The notes under the pieces: model-generated
Database searches by the model: none
What the model was told of the DNA's origin: nothing
Seen by the model: the letters and a program-made list of their open reading frames with translations, nothing else
Position numbers and translations under genes: made by a program
Source of the DNA: Lachnospiraceae bacterium
Lineage (GTDB): Bacteria > Bacillota > Clostridia > Lachnospirales > Lachnospiraceae
Assembly (NCBI GenBank): GCA_017397645.1
Contig: JAFQIE010000021.1
Coordinates: 55,240-119,239 of the forward strand
Direction: 5' to 3'
Length of the DNA stretch: 64,000 nucleotides
In this document: in pieces, positions 54,208 through 62,045 of the stretch
Position numbering within the stretch: the stretch's first letter is position 1
Layout of the letters: each line of letters begins with the position of its first letter

Positions 54208-55599
54208 TTATAATTCACAGTTCTTCACTGTTCTGGGGAAGGGAAGCACATCACGGATATTGCTCATACCGGTCAAATACATCACGCAGCGCTCAAAGCC
54301 CAAGCCAAAGCCTGCATGTCTCACGGAACCGTATTTGCGCAGATCCAAGTAGAAGCCGTAATCTTCCTTGTTTAAGCCAAGTTCGTCCATTCGTGCTTCC
54401 AAAAGCTCCAGCTTATCTTCACGCTGACTTCCACCAATGATTTCGCCGATTCCGGGTACCAGGCAGTCCATTGCTGCCACTGTCTTACCATCGTCATTCA
54501 GCTTCATGTAGAAGGCCTTAATCTCTTTCGGATAATCCGTTACAAACACAGGACGCTTGAACACCTCTTCGGTGAGATAGCGTTCATGCTCTGTCTGTAA
54601 ATCACATCCCCAAGATACCTTATAATCAAAAGCATCGTTATTCTTCTCCAAGATTTCGATTGCTTCTGTGTAGGTCACATGACCAAAATCGGAATTTGCT
54701 ACATGCTCCAGTCTCTCAATCAATCCCTTGTCTACAAACTGGTTAAAGAATGCCATTTCTTCCGGTGCGTGTTCCAATACATAACGGATCACATACTTTA
54801 GCATCGCCTCTGCCAGCATCATATCGTCCGTCAAATCCGCAAATGCCATCTCCGGCTCTATCATCCAAAACTCAGCCGCATGACGGGTGGTATTGGAATT
54901 CTCTGCACGGAAAGTAGGGCCAAAAGTATATACATTTTTAAATGCAAAAGCATAGGTTTCCACGTTCAACTGTCCGCTTACCGTCAAATTGGTGGGCTTG
55001 CAGAAAAAGTCCTGTGAAAAATCCACCTGACCATCCTCTGTACGGGGCAGGTTATTCAAATCCATAGTGGTCACCTGGAACATTTCTCCCGCACCCTCAC
55101 AGTCACTTCCCGTGATGATGGGGGTATGCACATAGACGAAACCTCTCTCCATAAAGAAACTGTGAATCGCATATGCTATCAGGGAACGCACACGGAACAC
55201 CGCCTGAAAAGTATTTGTTCTGGGGCGAAGATGTGCAATGGTACGCAAATACTCAAAAGTATGACGTTTTTTCTGCAAAGGATAATCTGCGGTAGAAGCA
55301 CCTTCCACCAACACCTCCAACGCCTGCATTTCAAAAGGCTGCTTGGCATTAGGTGTTTCCACAATAGTTCCCTTGACAATCACAGCTGTGCCTACGTTCA
55401 TTTTGCACAGGTCTTCAAAATTGGATAACCCCTCTCCATATACTACCTGCAAAGGCTCAAAGAAAGTACCATCATTGATAACCAAGAAGCCGAAACTTTT
55501 GGAGTCTCTATTGCTTCTCACCCAACCACCCACGGTCACTTCCTTGCCAATATACTGTTTTTTCTCATGATATAAATCCCTGATATCTGTCAGTTCCAT
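54208..55599 (-). CDS. asnS: Asparaginyl-tRNA synthetase
   Basis: This 463-residue class IIb enzyme charges tRNA(Asn). The N-terminal OB fold begins [16 protein letters not shown]. Motif 1 lies in [16 protein letters not shown], motif 2 in [21 protein letters not shown], shown here in part as FRAENSNT. Motif 3 is [15 protein letters not shown]. Residues distinguish it from aspartyl-tRNA synthetase, for example the [13 protein letters not shown] segment and absence of a large insertion. A single gene, convergent with the ktr operon; 67 bases separate its start from the next gene upstream. Having AsnRS means Asn-tRNA can be formed directly. Confidence 0.96.
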   Translation of the reverse strand: MELTDIRDLYHEKKQYIGKEVTVGGWVRSNRDSKSFGFLVINDGTFFEPLQVVYGEGLSNFEDLCKMNVGTAVIVKGTIVETPNAKQPFEMQALEVLVEGASTADYPLQKKRHTFEYLRTIAHLRPRTNTFQAVFRVRSLIAYAIHSFFMERGFVYVHTPIITGSDCEGAGEMFQVTTMDLNNLPRTEDGQVDFSQDFFCKPTNLTVSGQLNVETYAFAFKNVYTFGPTFRAENSNTTRHAAEFWMIEPEMAFADLTDDMMLAEAMLKYVIRYVLEHAPEEMAFFNQFVDKGLIERLEHVANSDFGHVTYTEAIEILEKNNDAFDYKVSWGCDLQTEHERYLTEEVFKRPVFVTDYPKEIKAFYMKLNDDGKTVAAMDCLVPGIGEIIGGSQREDKLELLEARMDELGLNKEDYGFYLDLRKYGSVRHAGFGLGFERCVMYLTGMSNIRDVLPFPRTVKNCEL

Positions 55600-55666
55600 A
55601 TCCTTACACCTCGTATAATATCTTTATACTAATATTATTTCACCATTCTTTTTGTTTCCGGCAGGA

Positions 55667-56863
55667 TTACTCTGCTGCCGCAGAACTCTCCACAGCTTCA
55701 TCAGATGCTGCCACGTCAGAAGCTTCTGCTTCTACAGATGCCTCTGCCTCGGAAGCTTCTGTCTGCACCTCAGGCGCCAACACATCTGTTTCTACACTGG
55801 GTTCCACCTCAGTAATGGTAGCCTTCTCCGCCAGGAATTCCAGCACTTTTCTGCATACATAGAAGTTTACATACTGTTCCTTAGACGCGGTTCCGAACAA
55901 CTCTTCCTCCGTCTCAATGCCGTATTTTTCCATCTCCTCCGCCATCTTAGCCTGGATTTCTTCCTCGGTCATTACAATGCCTTCTTTATTGGCAATGGCC
56001 TGCAACAATACCTGCTGCTGTGCCTCATTCAAAGCCATTTCCTCCACATACTCTTCAGAGGTAGTGCCAAGTGCATAGCTGGCAAACATTTCCACATCCA
56101 TGCCATACTGACCTGCAATGCTCTCCAACTGTGCATTGATGCCAACACGATAAGGGTTCAGGAAATCCTCGGGTAATTCGTTGAAAGAACTGGTCTCCAA
56201 CAATTGTGCTATAATTGCGCTCTGTACATTATTATTATACTGCGCCTTAGCATTCTCTGCCAAAGTCTCCTCTATATAAGTGCGAAGCTCTGCCAAAGTG
56301 GTTACATTAGGGATCTCCATGGAAGGCACCAATTCATCCCTCATATCATCTGCACTTCCCATGATGTAGTTCACAGTAACGGTAAATACCACAGCTGCAC
56401 CGGCCAAATCCTCACTCTGATAATCCTCAGGGAAGGTCAAGTCCAAATCTACAGTTTCACCGGGCATTACACCAACCAAGCCCTCTTCAAATCCTGCAAT
56501 AAAGGAGCCTGAGCCGATTTCCAAAGGATATCCTTCAGAGGTACCGCCTTCGAACGCAACTCCGTCTTTTTTGCCTTCAAAATCAATCACAACCGTGTCT
56601 CCGTTTTCCACTGCACGGTCCTTCACCTTTGCACCATCCTCATAAAGAGCAGTATAGTAGTAGTCCACTTCCTCCTGGGTCACTTCCACCATAGGTGCTA
56701 CCTCGATGGCAAGATTACTGTAGTCGCCTACAGTCACATAGTCTTCCACCGTCAATTGCTGAAGTGCGCCGGAAACAGGAGTACCCTTTTCTTCCTTTGC
56801 ACATCCGCCCAATACGCTAATCGTCATTAACACTGCCAAAAATAATGCTAAACTCTTTTTCAT
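55667..56863 (-). CDS. Trigger-factor-like FKBP peptidyl-prolyl isomerase lipoprotein
   Basis: This 398-residue exported protein starts at ATG 56863. Residues 1-20 are a lipoprotein signal peptide with lipidation at Cys21 (VLGGC). An FKBP domain follows (about 75-170), with GDTVVIDFEGKKDG, PLEIGSGSFIAGFEEGL and the GETVDLDLTFPEDY strand. A C-terminal helical trigger-factor-like chaperone domain spans about 175-345 (EELFGTASKEQYVNFYV). An acidic Ala/Glu/Ser tail of about 50 residues ends it. The ribosome-binding N-domain of trigger factor is absent. It should fold proteins outside the membrane, like PrsA, but by a different domain set. The frame continues upstream to 56935 without a ribosome site. 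Confidence 0.9.
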   Translation of the reverse strand: MKKSLALFLAVLMTISVLGGCAKEEKGTPVSGALQQLTVEDYVTVGDYSNLAIEVAPMVEVTQEEVDYYYTALYEDGAKVKDRAVENGDTVVIDFEGKKDGVAFEGGTSEGYPLEIGSGSFIAGFEEGLVGVMPGETVDLDLTFPEDYQSEDLAGAAVVFTVTVNYIMGSADDMRDELVPSMEIPNVTTLAELRTYIEETLAENAKAQYNNNVQSAIIAQLLETSSFNELPEDFLNPYRVGINAQLESIAGQYGMDVEMFASYALGTTSEEYVEEMALNEAQQQVLLQAIANKEGIVMTEEEIQAKMAEEMEKYGIETEEELFGTASKEQYVNFYVCRKVLEFLAEKATITEVEPSVETDVLAPEVQTEASEAEASVEAEASDVAASDEAVESSAAAE

Positions 56864-56963
56864 AACTTTCCTCTTTCTCAATTCTTTTGCATAACGCAAG
56901 ATTAAAAAATTTAGTACATTTAATATATATAACACATTCTCGACACTTTTAAAAGACTTTTGT

Positions 56964-56993
56964 ACTATAAATATGTGATAATTTTGTGTACAA
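56964..56993 (-). promoter_or_regulatory. Predicted promoter of the trigger-factor-like lipoprotein gene
   Basis: On the minus strand TTGTAC (56988-56993) and TATAGT (56964-56969) are 18 bases apart, about 100 bases before the start codon. Confidence 0.5.
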
Positions 56994-56999
56994 ATGTAG

Positions 57000-57029
57000 T
57001 TGCCTATCCACTCACTTCTGTGATAAAAT
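57000..57029 (+). promoter_or_regulatory. Predicted promoter of the 162-residue membrane protein gene
   Basis: TTGCCT (57000-57005) and TAAAAT (57024-57029), 18 bases apart, lie 30 bases before the ATG, which has an AAAGGAGG ribosome site. Confidence 0.55.
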
Positions 57030-57059
57030 ACCTTTTATGAAAAAGGAGGCTTACAATTT

Positions 57060-57548
57060 ATGAAACCTTGGACAATTGTCTTACTCGTAATTGCAGTGAT
57101 TTTAGTGGCGGCACTGGTGGTGCTCTACTTTTTAGGAAAAAAAGCACAGAAAAAACAGGCAGAACAACAGGAAATGATGGATGCTAATAAGCAGACGGTC
57201 TCCATGCTGATTATCGACAAAAAGCGTATGCGACTGGCAGATGCAGGTCTTCCTGCCGCAGTGATGGAGCAGGCACCGAAAATGATGCGTCGGGCAAAAC
57301 TCCCCATCATCAAGGCAAAACTCACCACACAGTTTGGTTCCCAGGTAATGTCCCTGATTTGCGAGGAAAAAATCTTTGATTCCGTTCCCGTGAAGAAAGA
57401 AGTAAAAGCTGTAATCAGCGGTATTTATGTAATGGACGTGAAGGGGCTTCACGGCAAAGCTGCTGTGGAACCTGCTAAGAAAAAGAGCCGTTTCAAACAG
57501 GCTTTGGAACGTGCACAGGAAAAAGCAGGTGCAAAGCCCATAAAATAG
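57060..57548 (+). CDS. Conserved membrane-anchored hypothetical protein
   Basis: This 162-residue protein has one N-terminal membrane helix (residues 5-27, VLLVIAVILVAALVVLYFLG). A strongly basic cytoplasmic part of about 130 residues follows. Within it a compact domain (about 45-130) with TVSMLIIDKKRMRLADAGLP and LTTQFGSQVMSLICEEKIF looks like a small all-beta fold. A Lys/Arg-rich tail follows. I recall similar proteins in Lachnospiraceae without a known role. Promoter and ribosome site are clear. It is a single-gene unit between divergent and convergent neighbours. Confidence 0.8.
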   Translation: MKPWTIVLLVIAVILVAALVVLYFLGKKAQKKQAEQQEMMDANKQTVSMLIIDKKRMRLADAGLPAAVMEQAPKMMRRAKLPIIKAKLTTQFGSQVMSLICEEKIFDSVPVKKEVKAVISGIYVMDVKGLHGKAAVEPAKKKSRFKQALERAQEKAGAKPIK

Positions 57549-57564
57549 TTTTCAATTTAAGGCA

Positions 57565-57595
57565 CAAAAAAGGAGAGGCGAAAACCGTCTCTCCT
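57565..57595 (-). terminator. Terminator of the tpi-SIS-yjbQ-fsa operon
   Basis: AGGAGAGGCG (57571-57580) pairs with 57586-57595 over a five-base loop, then six T on the minus strand, 20 bases after the aldolase stop codon. Confidence 0.85.
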
Positions 57596-57617
57596 CTTCT
57601 TATGGGAAAAATCCCTT

Positions 57618-58292
57618 CTACATACCAAGAATTGTCTTGTCGCCGTAAGCGCCTGCCCAGTCCTTTTCAAAGCCTGCGATTGCCGCATCGGTCATAGGAT
57701 GGGAAATGATATTCTTCAGAATATCTGCGGAAACAGTCACGCTATGGCAGCCGTACAGTGCGCATTTATGAACCTGTTCTGCGTTTTTAAAGCTTGCAGC
57801 CAAAACCTTGCAATCCAACTTGTAATTTTCCAACTGCTCTACAATCTGAGCCACCACTTCTGTACCGTCACCGATGATATTATCCAATCGGTTTACATAG
57901 GGTGCCACGAAAGATGCACCTGCCTTTGCAGCGATCAAAGCCTGCGCCGGAGTAAAGATTGCTGTCATGGTCACGCCAATACCCAATTTCTTTAATTCCA
58001 TGGTTGCCTTCAAGCCCTCTTCCCCAATGGGAATCTTCACATAGAAATCACCGCCCAACTCCTTCTTCAGAAGTTTTGCTTCTTCCACCATTTTTTCTGC
58101 AGTGGTCTGCACGGTCTGTACATGAAGCATTTTGTCTTTACCGATAATCGCACGGATTTCCTTTACCAATTGCCAGAAATCACCGCCCTCTTTCGCAATG
58201 ATGGAAGGGTTGGTGGTAACGCCCGCCAGAGGGTAAAATTCGTTACAATGCTTGATAGCTGTCAAATCTGCTGTGTCTAAAATGTATAACAT
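57618..58292 (-). CDS. fsa: Fructose-6-phosphate aldolase/transaldolase-like enzyme (FSA/TalC family)
   Basis: This 224-residue TIM-barrel aldolase forms a Schiff base through Lys86 in FYVKIPIGEEGLKA. Other family hallmarks are the N-terminal YILDTADL, GVTTNPSIIAKEG, PYVNRLDNIIGDG and KVLAASFKNAEQ. The length equals E. coli FSA (220) and TalC enzymes, much shorter than classic transaldolase (about 320). It cleaves or forms a C-C bond at a dihydroxyacetone unit; the exact sugar phosphate is unknown. The frame continues upstream to 58394, but ATG 58292 has AGGAGCG and starts exactly at the family N-terminus. It is last in a four-gene operon, 19 bases after yjbQ. Confidence 0.93.
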   Translation of the reverse strand: MLYILDTADLTAIKHCNEFYPLAGVTTNPSIIAKEGGDFWQLVKEIRAIIGKDKMLHVQTVQTTAEKMVEEAKLLKKELGGDFYVKIPIGEEGLKATMELKKLGIGVTMTAIFTPAQALIAAKAGASFVAPYVNRLDNIIGDGTEVVAQIVEQLENYKLDCKVLAASFKNAEQVHKCALYGCHSVTVSADILKNIISHPMTDAAIAGFEKDWAGAYGDKTILGM

Positions 58293-58311
58293 AATCTCGC
58301 TCCTATCTGAA

Positions 58312-58932
58312 TTATCTCTGCAACTGAAGGGTGTAGTGAACATCATCTGCTTTCTCTTCGGGTGTGTACTTACGAAGCGTATTGATGACTTCACCGTTGT
58401 TGAACTTTCTATCCTCTACATCCTCGGTAGTACCCATAACGGTAACATTCACCTGACGTCTTCTTGCGCGCACCTGATCCCAGTCGATGAAATAAACATG
58501 TGCAAATTCACCACCGTCCAAAACGCCGTCCTTGATGGTCATAGCTTCGCTTCTGCCAAAGAACACACTTCTCAAGTGTCCGTCGGTATTCAAGCTGGTG
58601 AAGTCACCGGGTTCGTTTACGAAACGGCCGAACTGGGTGTGGATGGGACCGGGATGCATATACTCGTTCTCTTCAGAATAATCAGGCACCAATTTTCTCA
58701 TGATGTTGAGAATATCATGCTGCAAATATTCCATATCGTATTTATCCAAGTCATGAGAACATTCCTGCACCATGACAGAGCAGGTGGTGTGGTGGGAAGC
58801 GATGGTAACGGTACCATTCTTTACACCGGATGCCTTTACGATCTCGATAATCTCCTTTGAGATGTCGTGGAAAGTAGGTCTCCAACCTCTTGACTGCAAT
58901 TCAATTTCTTTTTGGTAAACTTTAAATTCCAT
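58312..58932 (-). CDS. YjbQ/UPF0047-family protein, divergent long form
   Basis: This 206-residue protein has the YjbQ fold signature ASHHTTCSVMVQE (near residue 45), a central HPGPIH segment and a C-terminal DGHLRSVFFGRSEAM...RRRQVNVTVMG block. YjbQ proteins are described as secondary thiamine-phosphate synthases, but their natural substrates are doubtful and they often lie in sugar-use operons. Two things are unusual: it is about 65 residues longer than the usual 140. Also, the usual GTWQ active-site signature is replaced by GGEFAH (140-145), so its chemistry may differ. It is third in the tpi-SIS-yjbQ-fsa operon. Confidence 0.85.
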   Translation of the reverse strand: MEFKVYQKEIELQSRGWRPTFHDISKEIIEIVKASGVKNGTVTIASHHTTCSVMVQECSHDLDKYDMEYLQHDILNIMRKLVPDYSEENEYMHPGPIHTQFGRFVNEPGDFTSLNTDGHLRSVFFGRSEAMTIKDGVLDGGEFAHVYFIDWDQVRARRRQVNVTVMGTTEDVEDRKFNNGEVINTLRKYTPEEKADDVHYTLQLQR

Positions 58933-58955
58933 TATTTCTCTCCTTTTGTCTTTAT

Positions 58956-59549
58956 CTATTTGTTTAATCTCTCCCCCACAGCTCCTCCGGGGTGAATGAG
59001 AGCAAACTGCTCATTTTGATAATTCATCTCTTCCATCAACGCTGTTTGCAGCAAATGGCAAATCACTGCCAACGAAGTGGAAGAAGTTGTTCCCTGGGCA
59101 TTGTATCTGTCTGTTTCGCGATTCACATATTGCTTTAGTACTACATCTGCCGCCTGTGCCAGAGGGGATTCCAGATTCTCGGTAATGGTAATCACCTTTA
59201 CGCCCTTTGCCTTGCATATATCCAAAATAGGAAGAAGCTCTTTGGTCTTACCTCCCCGGGAAGCAAACACACATACATCATCTTTCTTCAAAAAGCCCGT
59301 TCCACCGTGCACCGCCTCCGCCGGAGAAATAAACTTCGCAGGTAACTCGATGCAACACATCAAGTGTGCAAAATGCTGGCAAATAATCCCCGAATGTCCG
59401 CAACCGGTGGCACCGATACGAGGGGCATTCTTTAAGAGCTCTACAGCCTTATCAAAAGCTTCTTCTTCAAAGTAGTTTTCCATCTCACGGATACATTCCG
59501 ACTCGATGGTAAATACATCTCTTACTCTTTTTATGGTTTCTTCTTTCAT
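58956..59549 (-). CDS. SIS-domain sugar-phosphate isomerase, KpsF/GutQ-like without CBS
   Basis: This 197-residue protein has one SIS domain. Ser/Gly-rich phosphate loops are RIGATGCGHSGIICQHFAHL and VCVFASRGGKTKELL. A helix with STSLAVICHLLQTALMEE and a late HPGGAVGERL follow. This final motif is characteristic of arabinose-5-phosphate isomerases (KdsD, GutQ, KpsF), which convert ketose and aldose phosphates. The CBS pair of those enzymes is missing. It begins four bases after the upstream gene ends, so translation is coupled. It probably isomerises the sugar phosphate that the FSA-type aldolase cleaves, but the sugar is not known. Confidence 0.88.
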   Translation of the reverse strand: MKEETIKRVRDVFTIESECIREMENYFEEEAFDKAVELLKNAPRIGATGCGHSGIICQHFAHLMCCIELPAKFISPAEAVHGGTGFLKKDDVCVFASRGGKTKELLPILDICKAKGVKVITITENLESPLAQAADVVLKQYVNRETDRYNAQGTTSSTSLAVICHLLQTALMEEMNYQNEQFALIHPGGAVGERLNK

Positions 59550-59553
59550 ATGC

Positions 59554-60261
59554 TTACTCCGCCTTATGTAATTCATCCCATGCTTTTCTAACTGCCGCAA
59601 TCATTTCCTCTGCCAATGCCAAGGGATTCTCTGCCTTTGCGATGGCGCTGGAGCAACCGGAAGCGGAGGAACCTGCCTTGATGATATTGTAGCAATCCTC
59701 ACCCTTGCTGATGCCGGCAGAAGGGAAGGGCTTAATATCAGGATTAATCTCACGGATACACTTGATGACTGCGTCCACATACTCCTTGTCAGCGGGCTTG
59801 CCGGTACCGATCAGTTCTGTAGGTTCTGCCACCAAAATATTGGGACCAAGCTTGGCAATTTGCTGTACTTCCTCAATGCTGTCCGCACAAACCATGGTAG
59901 CCAGTCCCACTTCATCGGCACGTTTGATGGCTTCCTCTAATTCCTCCATGGTAAGCTTATGCTCTGCATGATTCAGCATGACACCCACAGCACCTGCTGC
60001 CTTCACAGCTTCCGGTAAAGTTCTGCCCATGCCCTTACCTACAGCCAATCTGCTCATATGCTGGGAATATACATGGATTCTTTTGGTATTATGTGCAATG
60101 TTGTAAATTTCGGTATCGGGCACATCCAAAATCACATCTACATCATATTTTTCAGAAAGTTCGTCCAAGCCCTTGGCAATATTCAAAAGCACGTCGCCGT
60201 ACATATAACATTTAGGACCATACTCAAAAAAAGGCTCTTTGATTTGATAATTCTTAACCAT
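59554..60261 (-). CDS. Triose-phosphate isomerase homologue of archaeal type
   Basis: This 235-residue TIM-barrel protein keeps the catalytic residues of triose-phosphate isomerase: Lys17 (GPKCYMYG), His98 (LNHAEH) and Glu146 (VAEPTELIGTG). The short length and the blocks VYSQHMSRLAVGKGMG, PEAVKAAGAVGVMLNHAE and AGISKGEDCYNIIKAGSSASG resemble archaeal TIM (about 225 residues) more than ordinary bacterial TIM (about 250). Glycolytic TIM is usually elsewhere, next to pgk. This one heads an operon with sugar isomerase and aldolase genes and is likely a catabolic isomerase for triose or tetrose phosphates, as in other TIM homologues of erythritol pathways. Confidence 0.88.
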   Translation of the reverse strand: MVKNYQIKEPFFEYGPKCYMYGDVLLNIAKGLDELSEKYDVDVILDVPDTEIYNIAHNTKRIHVYSQHMSRLAVGKGMGRTLPEAVKAAGAVGVMLNHAEHKLTMEELEEAIKRADEVGLATMVCADSIEEVQQIAKLGPNILVAEPTELIGTGKPADKEYVDAVIKCIREINPDIKPFPSAGISKGEDCYNIIKAGSSASGCSSAIAKAENPLALAEEMIAAVRKAWDELHKAE

Positions 60262-60326
60262 TTATCTGCATCCTTTCAAGTTTTCTTTCTTTCGTTTACT
60301 TTCGTTTTATGTTTTGATTTATTTCT

Positions 60327-60356
60327 ATTTTACATATGCAACGTTTATTTTGTCAA
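60327..60356 (-). promoter_or_regulatory. Predicted promoter P2 of the tpi-like operon
   Basis: On the minus strand a perfect TTGACA (60351-60356) and TAAAAT (60327-60332), 18 bases apart, lie about 65 bases before the first gene of the operon. Confidence 0.65.
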
Positions 60357-60391
60357 TAACCCGCATGGAGAAATTTCAGTCGTTTTTTTAC

Positions 60392-60427
60392 ACAAAAAGA
60401 GCCTATCCGAGGAACCTTCGGATAAGC
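60392..60427 (-). terminator. Intrinsic terminator in the leader between P1 and P2
   Basis: On the minus strand a 10-bp stem (60401-60410 with 60418-60427) is followed by five T (60394-60398). It faces the operon and would stop transcripts from P1 before they reach the genes. Confidence 0.7.
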
Positions 60428-60453
60428 CCTTATATTTGCCGTCAATTGCTTTC

Positions 60454-60483
60454 ATTCTACACATTGTGTTTATACTTTGTCAA
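60454..60483 (-). promoter_or_regulatory. Predicted promoter P1, giving a very short leader transcript
   Basis: On the minus strand TTGACA (60478-60483) and TAGAAT (60454-60459), 18 bases apart. Transcription would start near 60447 and reach the terminator after about 55 bases. The rest of the 401-base gap 60262-60662 holds only P2, the ribosome site of the divergent gene and AT-rich sequence. Confidence 0.55.
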
Positions 60484-60662
60484 AAAAAACAAGAAAATGC
60501 TTTAAGAGTATCCCAAAAGAACAAAAAAATAAAGTTCTACAGAAAAAAGTACAATAAATTAAAGGCTAACCCCCCAAAAAATATTGTATACTATGAACAA
60601 AAGCGAATATATGTTTTAGAAGGGATTTTCATCGCTTAACAACAGAAAAGGAGATTCTTATT

Positions 60663-61946
60663 ATGGCAAAAAAACGTTATGCACATGTGGGTACCGGAGG
60701 CAGAGCGAAATTCTGGTATCACGGAATTGCAGAACAGTTTAATGAAACCTGTGAATTGGTAGCATTCTGTGATGTGAACCAGACCAGAATGAATTATGCC
60801 AATGACTATTTGGAAAGTGTGGGATTGGAAAAAGTACCTACCTACAAGCACTATGAATTTGAAAAAATGATTGAGGAGACCAAGCCTGATGTAGTCATCG
60901 TTACCAGCGTGGACAGAACTCATGACGATTATATTATCCGTGCCATGGAACTGGGCTGTGACGTTATCACAGAAAAACCTATGACCATCGACGAAAAACG
61001 TGCACAGGCAATCATTGACGCTCAGAAACGCACCGGCAGAGAGGTTCGTGTCACCTTCAACTATCGTTATGCACCTCACAACACCAAGATCCGCGAGTTG
61101 ATTATGGATGGTGTTATCGGCGATGTATACAGTGTTCATTTCGAATGGTTCCTGAACACCGAACACGGTGCAGATTACTTTAGAAGATGGCATCGTAACA
61201 AAGAAAACAGCGGCGGTTTATTGGTACATAAAGCAACCCACCATTTTGACCTTGTAAACTTCTGGTTGGGCACACAGCCCGATACCGTATTTGCCATGGG
61301 CGGACTGAATTTCTACGGCCGTACCGCAGCTGAGCGTAGAGGTGTGAAGGAATTCTACTACCGTTGCCACGGCAGTGAAATCGCAAAGAACCAGCCCTTC
61401 TATTTGGATATGGAAGCCAGTGAAACCCAGAAGGCTCTTTATTTAGATGCAGAACACGAAGATGGATACATCCGCGATAAGAGCGTATTCTCTGAGGAAA
61501 TCAACATTGAGGATACTATGGCAGTTATGGTTCGCTATAAAAACAATGTAGTCATGACCTACTCCTTGAATGCTTACATTCCCAAGGAAGGCTTCCGTGT
61601 GGTATTTAACGGCAGCAAGGGACGCATGGAAGTAGATGTGTTAGAAGACTCCTACACAAATGGCGGCGGAGACAGCGCAAAAGAAGGTGCAACAAAATAC
61701 AAAAAGATTACCATTACCCCTATGTTCTCGGGCCCTTATGAAGTACCGGTTCCTGAAGGAAAGGGCGGTCACGGTGGCGGAGACCCGCTTCTTTTGAATG
61801 ATATCTTTGGCGAACCCGTAGAAGATAAGTTCCACAGAGCAGCAAATCATGTCGATGGCGCAATGTCCATTCTGACCGGTGTAGCAGCGAACAAATCCAT
61901 TGCTTCCGGTATGCCAGTGAAGATTGACGATTTGGTAAAATTCTAG
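60663..61946 (+). CDS. Gfo/Idh/MocA-family oxidoreductase, divergent from tpi-like operon
   Basis: This 427-residue dehydrogenase has the cofactor loop VGTGGRAKFWYHGI, second-strand acid FCDVNQTR, the family EKP motif in ITEKPMTIDE and an HKATHHFDLVNFWLG segment with the probable catalytic His. C-terminal beta-sheet domain to about residue 420. It is about 70 residues longer than a typical member; the extra region (about 325-400) is glycine-rich (GGHGGGDPLL). It oxidises or reduces a sugar, cyclitol or derived lactone. It is divergent from the four-gene operon and convergent with the dehydroquinase-like gene, with a strong terminator after it. AAAGGAG is the ribosome site. Confidence 0.93.
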   Translation: MAKKRYAHVGTGGRAKFWYHGIAEQFNETCELVAFCDVNQTRMNYANDYLESVGLEKVPTYKHYEFEKMIEETKPDVVIVTSVDRTHDDYIIRAMELGCDVITEKPMTIDEKRAQAIIDAQKRTGREVRVTFNYRYAPHNTKIRELIMDGVIGDVYSVHFEWFLNTEHGADYFRRWHRNKENSGGLLVHKATHHFDLVNFWLGTQPDTVFAMGGLNFYGRTAAERRGVKEFYYRCHGSEIAKNQPFYLDMEASETQKALYLDAEHEDGYIRDKSVFSEEINIEDTMAVMVRYKNNVVMTYSLNAYIPKEGFRVVFNGSKGRMEVDVLEDSYTNGGGDSAKEGATKYKKITITPMFSGPYEVPVPEGKGGHGGGDPLLLNDIFGEPVEDKFHRAANHVDGAMSILTGVAANKSIASGMPVKIDDLVKF

Positions 61947-61973
61947 TTTAAGTTAAGGAGCAAATTGCGACTT

Positions 61974-62025
61974 TAAAAAACATCCGAAATCTCTCAACAC
62001 GAGAAATTTCGGATGTTCCTTTTTG
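61974..62025. terminator. Bidirectional terminator
   Basis: A 12-bp perfect stem (61979-61990 with 62005-62016) encloses a TCTC/GAGA inner stem. Runs of A on the left and T on the right allow it to serve both convergent genes. Confidence 0.85.
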
Positions 62026-62045
62026 CCTTTAAAATACATAGTTTA

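Noticed and set aside
60314-60505. 63-residue plus-strand frame in the leader gap
   Set aside because: Rich in Phe/Tyr/Lys from AT-rich DNA, no ribosome site, and it crosses predicted promoters and a terminator.
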